The position numbers and the translations under genes are program-made. A DNA stretch of 64,000 nucleotides from Bog-756 sp963713625 (GTDB lineage: Bacteria > Actinomycetota > Acidimicrobiia > Acidimicrobiales > RAAP-2): the NCBI GenBank assembly GCA_963713625.1, contig CAVQMN010000001.1, positions 341,517-405,516 of the forward strand, given 5' to 3'. Position 1 is the first letter of the stretch. The number at the start of each line of letters is the position of its first letter. The notes below the pieces were generated by a model that was not told where the DNA came from, did no database searches, and saw nothing but the letters and a program-made list of their open reading frames with translations. Of the stretch, positions 1-8,917 are shown one piece after another.

Positions 1-45
1 AGTGGTCGCGCCTCGCACGAACCGGCGAACGACGACCTCCGGAAG

Positions 46-90
46 AACGACCGCCGGTGGGACGACCGCCGGTGGGACGACCGCCGCGAG
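46..90. repeat. 15-bp tandem repeat, three copies
   Basis: Three head-to-tail 15-base units based on GACGACCGCCGGTGG, the last diverging at its 3' end, lie just upstream of the first glycosyltransferase start. The frame that continues into that gene reads through the repeat as a charged DDRRW-type repeat. The frame with the stop overlapping the ATG (TGA at 134-136) reads it as a Thr/Gly-rich tail. The repeat may therefore belong to the end of an upstream gene cut by the window edge. Confidence 0.6.
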
Positions 91-132
91 GACGAGCACC
101 ACCGGGCGGGCGCTCGTGACGGAGCGTTCGGC

Positions 133-1266
133 ATGACCGGCCCCGAGGTTGCCGTGGTGTTCCCGCAGGTCCATCGGAGCGGAGGTATCGAACGGGTCTG
201 CTGGGACCTCCTCGACTATTTGGGCCCGAGGCACGACACGGTCTTCGTGGGCACGAGCGCACCCGAGGGCCTGCCCGAAGGTGTCCGCCTGGTGCCCGTC
301 GGTGGATCTGCAGACCCCGGTTCCGTCGGTATGTGGACGCAGCGGGCCCGGACCCGGCGCGTCCTGGCCTCGCTCTCTCCACGCCTGACCGTGAGCATGG
401 GGTCCGTGGTTCCCCCCGGCGATGTGCTCTGGGTGCCGAGCGTGCACCGGGCCTGGCTGGAGGCGGCCCGATCCATTCAGATGGGCCGGGTCGAGGTCCC
501 GGCCCGGGTGCGTTTCGCCATGCCCCGGCACCGCACGTTGCTGGCCATGGAGTCGCAGTACTTCCGCCGCGGGCATCCCCGCCACATCCTGTGCACGTCG
601 CACCGCGAGGTCGAGGATCTGGCCCGTCTCTACCAGGTGGATCCGGCACTGACCACGGTGGTGCCCAATCCGATCGACCCCGAGCGGTTCAATGCCGGCC
701 GGCGGACGAGGGACCGGACCGCGGCCCGCCTCGACCTCAGGATCGGCGACGATGAGCTGGCCCTGGTGTTCATCGCCAACGAGCTCCATCGCAAGGGGTT
801 CGGCCAGACCCTCGAGGCCATGGCCCGCAACCGCGACCGGCGGATGACCCTGCACGTGGTCGGAAAAGCCGGGCTCGGTCCCTACCAGTCGACCATCCGC
901 CGCCTCGGCCTCGATGACCGAGTCCACTATCACGGGCCCACCGCCGATGTCAGTTGGCACCTGGCCGCCGCCGACCTCATGGTGCTTCCCACCCAGTACG
1001 AACCGTTCGGCTTGGTGATCGTCGAGGCTTTGGCCAGCGGGGTTCCGGTGATCACCAGCCGTCTGGCCGGAGCTTCGGAAGCGGTCCGCCCCGGCCGGAC
1101 CGGATTGATCCTCGAGGATCCCTACGACGTCGGGGAGCTGGCCGGGTTGCTGGCCGAAGCGGGACGGGCCGATCTCGAGAGCTGGGGCAAGGAGGCGGCA
1201 TCGTCGGTCGCCCCTTACCGTCGCGATCAGGTGATGGGCAGGGTGGAGCGCATCCTGTTCCCATGA
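133..1266 (+). CDS. Glycosyltransferase family 4 (GT-B fold)
   Basis: A 377-residue GT4-type transferase that should move a sugar from an activated donor to a lipid-linked or growing polysaccharide at the cytoplasmic membrane face. The N-terminal half has the acceptor-domain signature HRSGGIERVCWDLL (about residues 14-27). The C-terminal half has the donor-binding stretch EPFGLVIVEALASGVPVI (about 294-311), with the E-x7-E spacing typical of the family. The frame stays open upstream to the window edge, but ATG 133 is the natural start because homologous folds begin at the VAVVFPQ strand. Sugar specificity cannot be read from sequence. It is convergent with the GT2 gene. Confidence 0.85.
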   Translation: MTGPEVAVVFPQVHRSGGIERVCWDLLDYLGPRHDTVFVGTSAPEGLPEGVRLVPVGGSADPGSVGMWTQRARTRRVLASLSPRLTVSMGSVVPPGDVLWVPSVHRAWLEAARSIQMGRVEVPARVRFAMPRHRTLLAMESQYFRRGHPRHILCTSHREVEDLARLYQVDPALTTVVPNPIDPERFNAGRRTRDRTAARLDLRIGDDELALVFIANELHRKGFGQTLEAMARNRDRRMTLHVVGKAGLGPYQSTIRRLGLDDRVHYHGPTADVSWHLAAADLMVLPTQYEPFGLVIVEALASGVPVITSRLAGASEAVRPGRTGLILEDPYDVGELAGLLAEAGRADLESWGKEAASSVAPYRRDQVMGRVERILFP

Positions 1267-1269
1267 CTC

Positions 1270-1333
1270 GGCCGCCCGGCCGCCCGACCGCCCGGCCGCC
1301 CGGCCGCCCGACCGCCCGACCGATCGGCCACCC
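1270..1333. repeat. 8-bp GC-rich tandem repeat between convergent genes
   Basis: Eight consecutive octamers of the form GGCCGCCC or GACCGCCC, the last two diverged, fill the gap between two convergent glycosyltransferase genes. No U-tract follows, so it is not a normal intrinsic terminator. It looks like a slippage-prone minisatellite. Confidence 0.75.
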
Positions 1334-1362
1334 CTCTCGATTCGGCCGCCCGGCCGCCGGCC

Positions 1363-2232
1363 TCAGTGCGCCTGGGCGGCGGCCAGTCTCGATTCGGCCT
1401 TCGACGGACCGGCCAGGTAGAGCCGGAATCTGGTCGCCGCCCGGCGGCCCCGCTCACCCGGGAGGAAGAGCGCCCGCACCAGGGCTCCGGCCATCACCCC
1501 GGAGCGAAAGACGAGCCACCCCTTCCGGCCGAAGTGCTTGCGCAGGTAGCGCTCGTTCGAGGCGTGGAAGTGGGTATCGCGTTCCGACTGCTCCCCGCCG
1601 GTTCCCGCCCCCACATGGGTGGCCACCACATCCGGGCAGAGGGCCACCCTCCAGCCCAGGTCGCCGGCCCGCCGCTGCCAGTCGGTCTCTTCTGCGTACA
1701 GGAAGAAGCGTTCGTCGAAGGGGCCGACCTGGTCGAGGGCGGCGCCTCGGAGCAACAGGACCGAGCCGATGAGGAAGCCGGTACGCCCACCCAGACGCCC
1801 GAGGCCCAGAGCCTCCAGCCATGCCCGGGCCGGTGACGGAAACGGCCAGCCCACCCGGGCCGCCTCGCCGGTGACCGGGTCGACCTGGGCGGGGGCCACA
1901 CAGGCCAGGCCGTCGTCGGCCCGCAGGCGGTCGTGCAGCCGGGAGATGTCATCGGGTGTGATCGATGCATCGGGATTCAACAGCAACACGTCGGCGTCCG
2001 GATCGGCCGAGCCCCGGCGACGGGCGAGGCCTAGGTTCACGCCGCCGGCGAACCCGAGGTTGCGGCCCGGATCGACGTAGGTTGCGCCGTGGGCGTCCAC
2101 CACCGCCCGGACCGCCGGGTCGGAGGAGTTGTCCACCACCATCACCGGGAGTCTGCCCTCCAAGCGGGCGAGGCAGCCGTCGAGGAGCTCGGGCGCCCCG
2201 TAGGCCACCACCACGACATCGAGCCCCGGCAT
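1363..2232 (-). CDS. Glycosyltransferase family 2 (rhamnosyltransferase-like)
   Basis: A 289-residue GT-A enzyme. The N-terminal nucleotide-binding region shows VVVAYG and VVDNSSD (about residues 7-40). GRNLGFAGGVNLGL (about 57-70) and the metal-binding motif LLNPDA (about 85-90) follow. EETDWQRRAGDLGWRV near 180 matches the catalytic-base region of WbbL/RfbF-type rhamnosyltransferases. The C-terminal GERGRRAATRFRLYLAG segment may associate with the membrane. It probably adds one residue of the repeat unit in the exopolysaccharide pathway. Transcribed opposite to the first gene and codirectional with the kinase gene upstream. Confidence 0.85.
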   Translation of the reverse strand: MPGLDVVVVAYGAPELLDGCLARLEGRLPVMVVDNSSDPAVRAVVDAHGATYVDPGRNLGFAGGVNLGLARRRGSADPDADVLLLNPDASITPDDISRLHDRLRADDGLACVAPAQVDPVTGEAARVGWPFPSPARAWLEALGLGRLGGRTGFLIGSVLLLRGAALDQVGPFDERFFLYAEETDWQRRAGDLGWRVALCPDVVATHVGAGTGGEQSERDTHFHASNERYLRKHFGRKGWLVFRSGVMAGALVRALFLPGERGRRAATRFRLYLAGPSKAESRLAAAQAH

Positions 2233-2329
2233 CAGGATCCCTGACCATCGGGAGGACCGGGATGCATCGAGGACCGGCCCGCTGGCGTCTCGGCGACCGA
2301 CCGGGGGGCCCGGGCCGGCTCCGGACGGG

Positions 2330-3925
2330 TCATTGCTTGTAGGCGTAGGACTGGTACGAGTCGGTGGAGGCCCGCTTGACCCGGTTGATGGCGATGCCCA
2401 GGACGCGGCAGTGGGTGTTCTCGAGACGCCGCACCGTGCGCTCCAGATCGCTGCGGTCGGTCCGTCCCTCCGAGGCCACGATCACCGCCCCCCGGGCCAT
2501 ACTCCCGAGGATGGCGGTGTCCGGCACGGCCAGGACCGGGGGGGTGTCGAGCAGTACGACGTCGGCCAGCAACTGGATCTGGTCGAGGACGGGTTGCATG
2601 CCGGGGCTCCCGAACAGCTCGCTGGGGTTTTCGAGCTGGGTTCCGCACGGCAGCACCTGGAGGCCCCAGATGCCGCTCTCGACCAGCAACGACGAGATCG
2701 AGGGCTGGTCGGCGACGGCGGGAAAGTCGCGCCGGGACCGTGGCGGTGTGGGCCGGTCGGCGCCGGGGGCCCGGCGTTCGCCCGGCCGGGTCGGTGGCAC
2801 ACCTTCGGCCTTGGCCCCGCCCGCTCCCAGGTTGGGGTCGGAGTTCTTCCAGTTGGCCCTGATGAGGTTGGAGAGCCCGGGCTGGCCGGTCACCTCCAGG
2901 CCGAAGATCTCTTCGAGTCGGGGCCGGCGGAAGTCGGCCGAGACCACGATGACCTTGCTCCCGCTCATGGCCCAGGCCGCGGCCAGGTTGGCAGCCACGA
3001 ACGTCTTGCCGTCGCCCGGCTCGGGGCTGGTCACCACGAGGACGGGGTAGGGGGTGTCGTCGAGGATGACCCGGAGGCTGGTCCGCAGCTCCCGGACCGA
3101 TTCGGCCATGAGGGACTGGGGCGCCTGCAGCATGGCGATGGCCACCTTGCCCGAGCGCACCTCGTTGTCCTCGGGGAGCTCGGCCAGGATCGGCGACTCG
3201 GTGACCGAGGCGATGTCCGGTGTGGTCCGGAGGCGGGTGTCGAACTGGTCGCGGGCGAGGGCGATGCCGCAGCCGACCAGGAGCCCGGCGATGAGTCCGA
3301 TGGCGCCGAGCTTGGACTTGCTCAACCCCGAAGGTGAAGTGGGCAGGCCGGCGGCGACCACGGTGGAGGCGTAGGGCTCACCCAACGTGATGTTCTCCTG
3401 CTCGGTCTGCAGGGCGCTCACCGTCTGTTCGAGGGCGCTGATCTGGGCGGTGATGGCCCCGGTGGACACCTGTGTCTCGAGGCCGGCGAGCTTGGCGTCG
3501 AGGCCGTCCAGGGCGGAGGTGATCTTCTGGCTCTGGGCGTCCACCACCGCCTGGGTGTTGTTGACATACGCCTCCGAGTACGCCTTGGCGATGGCCTGGG
3601 CCTCTTTCGGGCTCGAGCTCGACGCGGTGATGCTGAGCGCACCGGTGGTGGGATCCACCGTGCCGGTCACCTGGGAGGCGACCGAGGACACATCGGGATT
3701 GCCGAGCAGTTTGGCCGCCTGCAACTCGACGGCGGTGCTGCCCAGGGCCTGGACCGGGTCGGGGAGGGTCACCGGGGTCGAGGACTGGCCGGTGGCACTG
3801 GTCGTGGAGTTGATCTGGATCAGGGCCGTCGACTGGTACACCGGGGTATGCAGCTTCGAGTAGGCGAACGCGGCGGCCAGGGCGACGACCACACTGACCA
3901 CGATGATCAGCCGCTTACGCCACAA
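2330..3925 (-). CDS. Wzz-type chain-length regulator / tyrosine autokinase
   Basis: A co-polymerase fused to a bacterial tyrosine kinase, controlling polymer length and export. TM1 (LIIVVSVVVALAAAFAYS) opens the protein. An extracytoplasmic domain with coiled coil follows, then TM2 (GAIGLIAGLLVGCGIALA, about residue 207), then the kinase. Kinase motifs are Walker A PGDGKTFVAAN (about 303), Walker A' VIVVSADFRRPRLEEIF, Walker B VVLLDTPPVLAVPD and a C-terminal tyrosine cluster YQSYAYKQ. A Pro/Arg-rich insertion of about 45 residues sits inside the kinase. The TTG at 3925 has no ribosome site and the frame stays open upstream (LTFSEFLST precedes it), so the true start is probably further upstream. 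The phosphatase at 15446 is the likely partner. Confidence 0.85.
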   Translation of the reverse strand: MWRKRLIIVVSVVVALAAAFAYSKLHTPVYQSTALIQINSTTSATGQSSTPVTLPDPVQALGSTAVELQAAKLLGNPDVSSVASQVTGTVDPTTGALSITASSSSPKEAQAIAKAYSEAYVNNTQAVVDAQSQKITSALDGLDAKLAGLETQVSTGAITAQISALEQTVSALQTEQENITLGEPYASTVVAAGLPTSPSGLSKSKLGAIGLIAGLLVGCGIALARDQFDTRLRTTPDIASVTESPILAELPEDNEVRSGKVAIAMLQAPQSLMAESVRELRTSLRVILDDTPYPVLVVTSPEPGDGKTFVAANLAAAWAMSGSKVIVVSADFRRPRLEEIFGLEVTGQPGLSNLIRANWKNSDPNLGAGGAKAEGVPPTRPGERRAPGADRPTPPRSRRDFPAVADQPSISSLLVESGIWGLQVLPCGTQLENPSELFGSPGMQPVLDQIQLLADVVLLDTPPVLAVPDTAILGSMARGAVIVASEGRTDRSDLERTVRRLENTHCRVLGIAINRVKRASTDSYQSYAYKQ

Positions 3926-4100
3926 CGTCGAGAGGAATTCGGAAAAAGTCAGTGGTTTCTCGCTTTCGGAAGCCGGTGGTGCTGCAGCCGAGAATAGGGC
4001 GTTCCGGCGGACGGGGTCAGTACCCTCGCCACGGGCCGGTCGATCGGGACGATCCTGACCGTCGGACGTGGGTCCCGAGACGTGCCGCGGAGGGCCGCCA

Positions 4101-5318
4101 TCACCCTGGCCGATCCTGGTGACGCACCCGCTCCATCACCGCCGCCATGGCCTCGGCCCGGTCGTGCCAGGTCGGGATGGGCACCGTGCCCGGGGCACCC
4201 GAGGGACCCGGGGCACCCGGCGTGCCGGTCGGCCCGGCGGTGGCCAGGGCGGCCGAGGTGGCCTCGACGAACCGGCTTCGGTCGGCGATGACGACGGGGG
4301 GACCCAGCTCGCGGAAGCCGGCGACCGGCGTGGCCACGGTGGGCCGACCGGCGGCCAGGCACTCGTAGGCCTTGATCGGATCGAGGCTCTCGGTGAACGG
4401 GTTGACGAGATGGGGGATGACCACCACGTCGGCGTGCTGCAGGTAGGCGGGAACCTGGTCGTAGGGCCGGGCCCCGAGGATGTGGATGCCGGGGACGCCG
4501 GCCAGCTGTTCGCTCACGTCCCTCGGCAGGCTGTCCGGACCGACCAGGACGACCTGCAGATCGGGGCGGGCCGCCGCCAGTTCCATGACCAGCGGGACGT
4601 CGATGCGCCAGGTGTGCAGGGTTCCGACGTAGACGGCCACCGGCGACGGTGGGAGGTCGACCGGCCGCGGTCGCACGGTCCGGAAGAGGCTCAGGTCGAC
4701 ACCGTTGGGGATGAGCTCGACGGCTCGGCTGGCCCCCCGGGAGCGGGCCAGGTCCGGGGAGCAGACCACCACCTCGGCGCTGTGCTCCATCAAGAGGTCC
4801 TCGTTGGCCATCAGCCTGTCCCGCTGCCGGGGGGCCATCGGCGCCAGCAGCCAGTCGTCGGTGATGTCGTACAGACTCGGCCAACCGGTCCGGACCGCGA
4901 ACCCCGCGTACGAGGCGTCGTTGACCCACAGCAGGGGACGCCCGAGCCCGAGGTGGGCGACGGCGTGGAGCACCTGGCGCTCCAGGGAACGATCGGCGAA
5001 CGGCCCGACCAACCGTGGCAGCCACTTGCGGGGGCGGAGCACGTGGATCCGGGGGTGCACCTGCTCCAGTCGGGGGCCGGTGGCCCCGGCCAGTCTTCCG
5101 GTCCGCAGCTGATGGGGAATGTCGACGGCGGGCGCGACGAAGAGGACCTCGAGTTCGGGGTCGAGCTCGACGAGCTCGTCGACGAGGATCCGGATCCTCC
5201 TCCTGACCTCGCTCCAGGGTTCGAGCGAGCACACCACCAGCGACACGGCCTCAGCACCCCGGTCGGTGGCGACCGCTGCGCTGACCTCGGTGGTGCTGGC
5301 GGGGTTGTGCGTAGCCAT
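4101..5318 (-). CDS. Glycosyltransferase (GT1/GT4-like, TuaH type)
   Basis: A 405-residue GT-B protein. EVLFVAP and DITDDWL lie in the N-terminal domain. VAVYVGTLHTWRIDVPLVMELA starts the C-terminal domain, and FTESLDPIKAYECLAAGRPTVA is the donor-binding E-x7-E region. The start is set at ATG 5318 because AAGGAACAGGG lies directly upstream; the longer frame to 5438 adds a non-conserved tail. The protein ends in an Ala/Gly/Pro-rich segment (TGTPGAPGPSGAPG) that is not part of the fold. Divergent from the polymerase gene across a gap that should hold both promoters. Confidence 0.85.
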   Translation of the reverse strand: MATHNPASTTEVSAAVATDRGAEAVSLVVCSLEPWSEVRRRIRILVDELVELDPELEVLFVAPAVDIPHQLRTGRLAGATGPRLEQVHPRIHVLRPRKWLPRLVGPFADRSLERQVLHAVAHLGLGRPLLWVNDASYAGFAVRTGWPSLYDITDDWLLAPMAPRQRDRLMANEDLLMEHSAEVVVCSPDLARSRGASRAVELIPNGVDLSLFRTVRPRPVDLPPSPVAVYVGTLHTWRIDVPLVMELAAARPDLQVVLVGPDSLPRDVSEQLAGVPGIHILGARPYDQVPAYLQHADVVVIPHLVNPFTESLDPIKAYECLAAGRPTVATPVAGFRELGPPVVIADRSRFVEATSAALATAGPTGTPGAPGPSGAPGTVPIPTWHDRAEAMAAVMERVRHQDRPG

Positions 5319-5536
5319 CCCTGTTCCTTGCTGCCGACAAGATGATCGTCCGACCCCGCGATTCGGGCGTAGGCGAATCCCGGTGCGCCGGGGCCCGTGG
5401 ATAGCGTCGACACCGCGGCGTGCGACCTTGAGATCCAATTGCCCGGGTCATGGGCATCGATGCGGCCGCGGCTACGCTACGGAAGCCGTCATCATTGAAG
5501 CCTCCGAGGACCGACGAGCGAGAGCCTGCCGACACG

Positions 5537-7063
5537 ATGAGCCGCACCACCAGCCCGGCCCCGGTCAGGGCTGCCGACAACAGGCTGGTCCAGGGACGGC
5601 GGAAGCGCCGGGTACAGGCCGGAGTGGCCTGGCTGGCCACCGTGGTCATCGCCGGAATCGTCGGGATCGCCGCCGTCGGGAACCGGACGGTCGGACTGGC
5701 GCTGGCCGGACTGGTCCTCGTCTTCGGGATCCTCATCGCCGACCCGCTCCTCTTCGTGGTCATCGCCCTGCCCGGGACCCTGCTGGTCCAGCGGGTGGGC
5801 GGCGCCTCCACCAATCTGAGCGCCGCCGACCTCTTGGTGTTCGTCGCCGCCATCATCTCCCTGACATACATCCGGTGGAACGAGGCGCCGTATCTGAAGC
5901 AGTTCATGAAGGGCATCGTGTGGTTTCTGGCCATCCTGGTCCTCGTGGTCATCGCCCACCCCTTCCGGGACAACATCGTCGAGTGGTTCCACCGCTGGTC
6001 CTACGTGGCCGGCAGCGTGCTGGTCGGCTGGGTCATCGCGACCAATCACCGGACCAAGCAGGCGTTCCGCCTCTTTCTAGCCGGTTCCTCGATCCTGGCC
6101 CTGATCGCCATGGAACACGCGGTGACCAGTCACTTCCAGCCGGCCCAGTGGGGCGTCTACCAGAAGAACGGTATCGGCGCCATCATGTGGATCGCCATCG
6201 TGGTGGCCCAGATCAATCCCCCCTGGACGGGGATCGGACGGCTCGAGGCCCGGATCAACAAGTACCTCTGCATCGGGGGACTGCTGGCCTCCCAGAGCCG
6301 GCAGTCCGTCATCCTGCTCATCCTGGCCATCGCCCTGGCCTCGTTCTTGAACCCCGAGCTGCGCCGCAAATCGAAGCTCTTGATGCTGGCAGCCATTCCG
6401 GCGGTCGTGGTCCTCTACTTCAGCTTCTCCATCGCCGCCCGCAACAATCCTCAGTTCAACTCGGTGACCGCCCGGGTGGACCAGATTTCGGCGGCCATCC
6501 ACGTGTGGCATCTGAGTCCCATCCTCGGCGAGGGGATGCGCTTCTACAACCTGCCCCAATTCATCACCGTCACGGCTCCGCCCAACGTCCTCATCGACAA
6601 CCTGGCCTCCTCCGGCATCATCGGATCGCTGGCCTTCGTGTTCATGGTCTGCGTGACGGTGCGGACGATGTTCCGGCTCCCCTATGCGCTGGGCACGCTG
6701 GGACTGGTCATCCTCGTGTTCCACTACGTGGACGGGCTCTTCGACATCTTCTGGATCGGGGCGTCGACGATCGCACCCTTCATCATCGCCGGAATCTCAC
6801 TGGGCATGGCCGACATGGACAGAATGGCCAAGGGTCTAGGCGACGGCGACGGCCACGCGGCGGTCACGTCGGGTCCCGTCGTGGCGGCCGACCTGTCCCC
6901 GGGTGGTATTCCGGGGAGCATCCGCCGATCGACGGCGACGGCGGTGGCCACGTCGCTGGCCGGGGTGAAGGCGGCGGCGAGGACGGTGAGGACGGTGCTG
7001 ATCCCTCGGGCGCCTGGGCCCGCCCCCCTGCGGCGGGCCCTGGCTCACGCCCCGGCCCGTTGA
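5537..7063 (+). CDS. O-antigen ligase/polymerase-like membrane protein (Wzy_C)
   Basis: About 508 residues with roughly ten to eleven predicted membrane spans, for example VAWLATVVIAGIVGIAAVG and ALAGLVLVFGILIADPLLFV. A long periplasmic loop before the last spans contains LSPILGEGMRFY, the HxGxG-like signature region of the Wzy/WaaL superfamily. It is the candidate polymerase joining lipid-linked repeat units outside the membrane. ATG 5537 is preferred; ATG 5450 in the same frame would add 29 poorly conserved residues and place a TACGCT-type -10 element inside the gene. The C-terminus is a cytoplasmic low-complexity Ala-rich tail. Confidence 0.8.
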   Translation: MSRTTSPAPVRAADNRLVQGRRKRRVQAGVAWLATVVIAGIVGIAAVGNRTVGLALAGLVLVFGILIADPLLFVVIALPGTLLVQRVGGASTNLSAADLLVFVAAIISLTYIRWNEAPYLKQFMKGIVWFLAILVLVVIAHPFRDNIVEWFHRWSYVAGSVLVGWVIATNHRTKQAFRLFLAGSSILALIAMEHAVTSHFQPAQWGVYQKNGIGAIMWIAIVVAQINPPWTGIGRLEARINKYLCIGGLLASQSRQSVILLILAIALASFLNPELRRKSKLLMLAAIPAVVVLYFSFSIAARNNPQFNSVTARVDQISAAIHVWHLSPILGEGMRFYNLPQFITVTAPPNVLIDNLASSGIIGSLAFVFMVCVTVRTMFRLPYALGTLGLVILVFHYVDGLFDIFWIGASTIAPFIIAGISLGMADMDRMAKGLGDGDGHAAVTSGPVVAADLSPGGIPGSIRRSTATAVATSLAGVKAAARTVRTVLIPRAPGPAPLRRALAHAPAR

Positions 7064-7082
7064 CCGCGGCACCGGTCGGACG

Positions 7083-8144
7083 GTGACCGGAACATCGGCG
7101 CCGGTCCCACGGATCGTCTACAACGCCCTCCCTCTCGACACGAGGGGCGGCGGGGTCAGCACCTACATCCGAGAGCTCCTGGCCGCCATGGTCGGCGAGC
7201 TCGACGCCGACCTGGTCGCCGCGGTGCTGCCCTCCGGGGTGTCCGAGCTGCCCGACGGGGTCCGTCCGTTGCTCAAAGCCGAAGCCAGCGGGATCAGGCG
7301 GGCCCTGACCGGGGCCATCGGCTTCGGGCCGGCCGACCTGACCCACGGGCTGGATGTGGATCTTCCCGTCCGGCGACCCGGGCCCACCGTTTCGACCGTG
7401 CACGATCTGGCCATCTTCGATACGCCCTGGGCGTTCCCGCGGCACCGGGCGATCGGCGAGCGGGTGCTGGTCGGGCACGCCCTCCGCCGGGCCGACGCCG
7501 TCATCGCCGTCTCATCGTTCACCGCGGAGCGGACCCAGGCCCTCCTCGGGGTGGACGCCACCGTCGTCCACTCGGCGCCGAGTCCCGAGATGTCGCCGCC
7601 CTCGGCCGCGGCGATGAGCAGGGTGCAGCGAACGTACGGGTTACCCGAACGGTTCGTGCTCCACGTGGGCAACATCGAACCGCGCAAGGACATCGCCACC
7701 CTGGCCGCGGCCTGCACCCGGGTGCCGATCCCGCTGGTGCTGACCGGCCACAGCCTGTGGGGCAACCGGCCGCCCGACGGCACGGTGGAGATCGGCCATG
7801 TCCCCCTCGGCGATCTCCCCGGCCTGTACGGATCGGCCACCGTGGTGGGCTATGCGTCCAGGTACGAGGGATTCGGGCTTCCCCCCTTGGAAGCCATGGC
7901 CTGCGGCGCTCCCGTGGTCAGCACCCCGGTCCCGTCGATCGTCGAGATCGCCGGGGACGGGGCCAGAACCTTCAGGCCCGGCGATGTGGAGGGTCTGGCC
8001 GTCACGTTGGAGGAGCTGGTCAAGGACGGGGCCATGCGCTCCGAGCTCGCCCTCCGGGGGCACGGGCGGGTGAAGGCCCTGCGCTGGGGGGACTCGGCCC
8101 GCGCCACCGCAGACGTCTACCGGACCCTCGGGGTCGGGGTCTGA
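7083..8144 (+). CDS. Glycosyltransferase family 4 (mannosyltransferase-like)
   Basis: A 353-residue GT-B enzyme starting with GTG 19 bases after the polymerase stop, so probably cotranscribed with it. RGGGVSTYIRELLAAM (about residues 21-36) is the GT4 N-terminal glycine-rich loop. TVSTVHDLAIFDTPWAFPRHR is the segment common to the WsaF/MtfB-like group. VLHVGNIEPRKDIATLAAA (about 196) and the donor-site stretch YEGFGLPPLEAMACGAPVV (about 260) complete the set. The GFGLPPLEAM variant is typical of mannosyl/rhamnosyl transferases in Wzy clusters, but the exact sugar is unknown. Confidence 0.85.
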   Translation: MTGTSAPVPRIVYNALPLDTRGGGVSTYIRELLAAMVGELDADLVAAVLPSGVSELPDGVRPLLKAEASGIRRALTGAIGFGPADLTHGLDVDLPVRRPGPTVSTVHDLAIFDTPWAFPRHRAIGERVLVGHALRRADAVIAVSSFTAERTQALLGVDATVVHSAPSPEMSPPSAAAMSRVQRTYGLPERFVLHVGNIEPRKDIATLAAACTRVPIPLVLTGHSLWGNRPPDGTVEIGHVPLGDLPGLYGSATVVGYASRYEGFGLPPLEAMACGAPVVSTPVPSIVEIAGDGARTFRPGDVEGLAVTLEELVKDGAMRSELALRGHGRVKALRWGDSARATADVYRTLGVGV

Positions 8145-8203
8145 GGGGCCGGCCACCCTCCTGACCGGTCGGGCGTGACCGCATCCCTTCAGGTACACCC
8201 GCC

Positions 8204-8878
8204 ATGTGCCGAAGAGAAAGTGTGGAGTCTTCGGTACGGGGTGGGCTGCGAGCCCGAGGGGCGGCGCGACGCGGGTCGGGGATAACGGCGTACCAGCTCC
8301 TCGGCGGCCACGCCGACGATCCCTTCCCCCAGCCGGAGCTCGACGTCCCACCGGAGCTCCTGGCCGATCTCTACGGTGAGTCCCTGATCATCACGGCGGA
8401 CTACGTGGGCGCCGACCGACGGACATCGCCCAGCCGCCATCGCCTCGACCGCGGCGGACACGGGTCCTCGCTCAGGTCACTGCAGATCCTCCTCATCGTG
8501 GCGGCCACTGCCGTCGTCACCGTCTTCCTCACCCTCACCGCCTCCCACCCGGCCGTGCCCGGCGCCTCGGGCCCGACAGGGGCCCCGACCACCGCCGCGT
8601 CAACGGTGGCGGCCCGGTCCCTGGCCTTCTCGGGCCCGGCCACCGGCTCCCGGAGCCAGGCCGGACGCGCCGCGGCACTCGCCGCGGCCCGGGCCTCGGC
8701 CCGGGCCGGGGTGGCCCGCCAGCGGGCGGCCAGGCGGGCGGAAGCCAAGGCGGCGGACCTGTCCCACCAGAGGGCGGCACGCTCCATCCGGGTCCGAGCC
8801 CAGCAGGCCAGGCGCCGGGCGGCCAGGGCCCGCCGCCACGAGCTGGAGGCGAGAAGGGCCAGGACCCGAAAGCGCTGA
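8204..8878 (+). CDS. Membrane-anchored protein with pre-membrane GxDRR motif
   Basis: Not recognised as a known family. It has a cytoplasmic N-terminus with YVGADRRTS (about residues 65-73), one membrane span (SLQILLIVAATAVVTVFLTL, about 89-108), then an Ala/Arg-rich tail (RAAALAAARASARAG and similar) likely to be extended, helical and strongly basic outside the membrane. The next gene carries an equivalent N-terminus (GPDRRAS followed by a span), so the two look like paralogous anchors with different extracellular parts. ATG 8204 is uncertain; the first 25 residues have atypical codon use. Position suggests a wall- or polysaccharide-associated role. Confidence 0.55.
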   Translation: MCRRESVESSVRGGLRARGAARRGSGITAYQLLGGHADDPFPQPELDVPPELLADLYGESLIITADYVGADRRTSPSRHRLDRGGHGSSLRSLQILLIVAATAVVTVFLTLTASHPAVPGASGPTGAPTTAASTVAARSLAFSGPATGSRSQAGRAAALAAARASARAGVARQRAARRAEAKAADLSHQRAARSIRVRAQQARRRAARARRHELEARRARTRKR

Positions 8879-8917
8879 TCGCCGGGGCTTCAGCTCGGGC
8901 GCCAATCTGCCGATCCC

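Noticed and set aside
1270..1333. Octamer repeat as intrinsic terminator
   Set aside because: No clear stem-loop with a downstream T-run.
5119..7086. Plus-strand frame of about 655 residues
   Set aside because: Arg/Gly/Pro-rich shadow of the glycosyltransferase and Wzy-like genes with no protein-like pattern.
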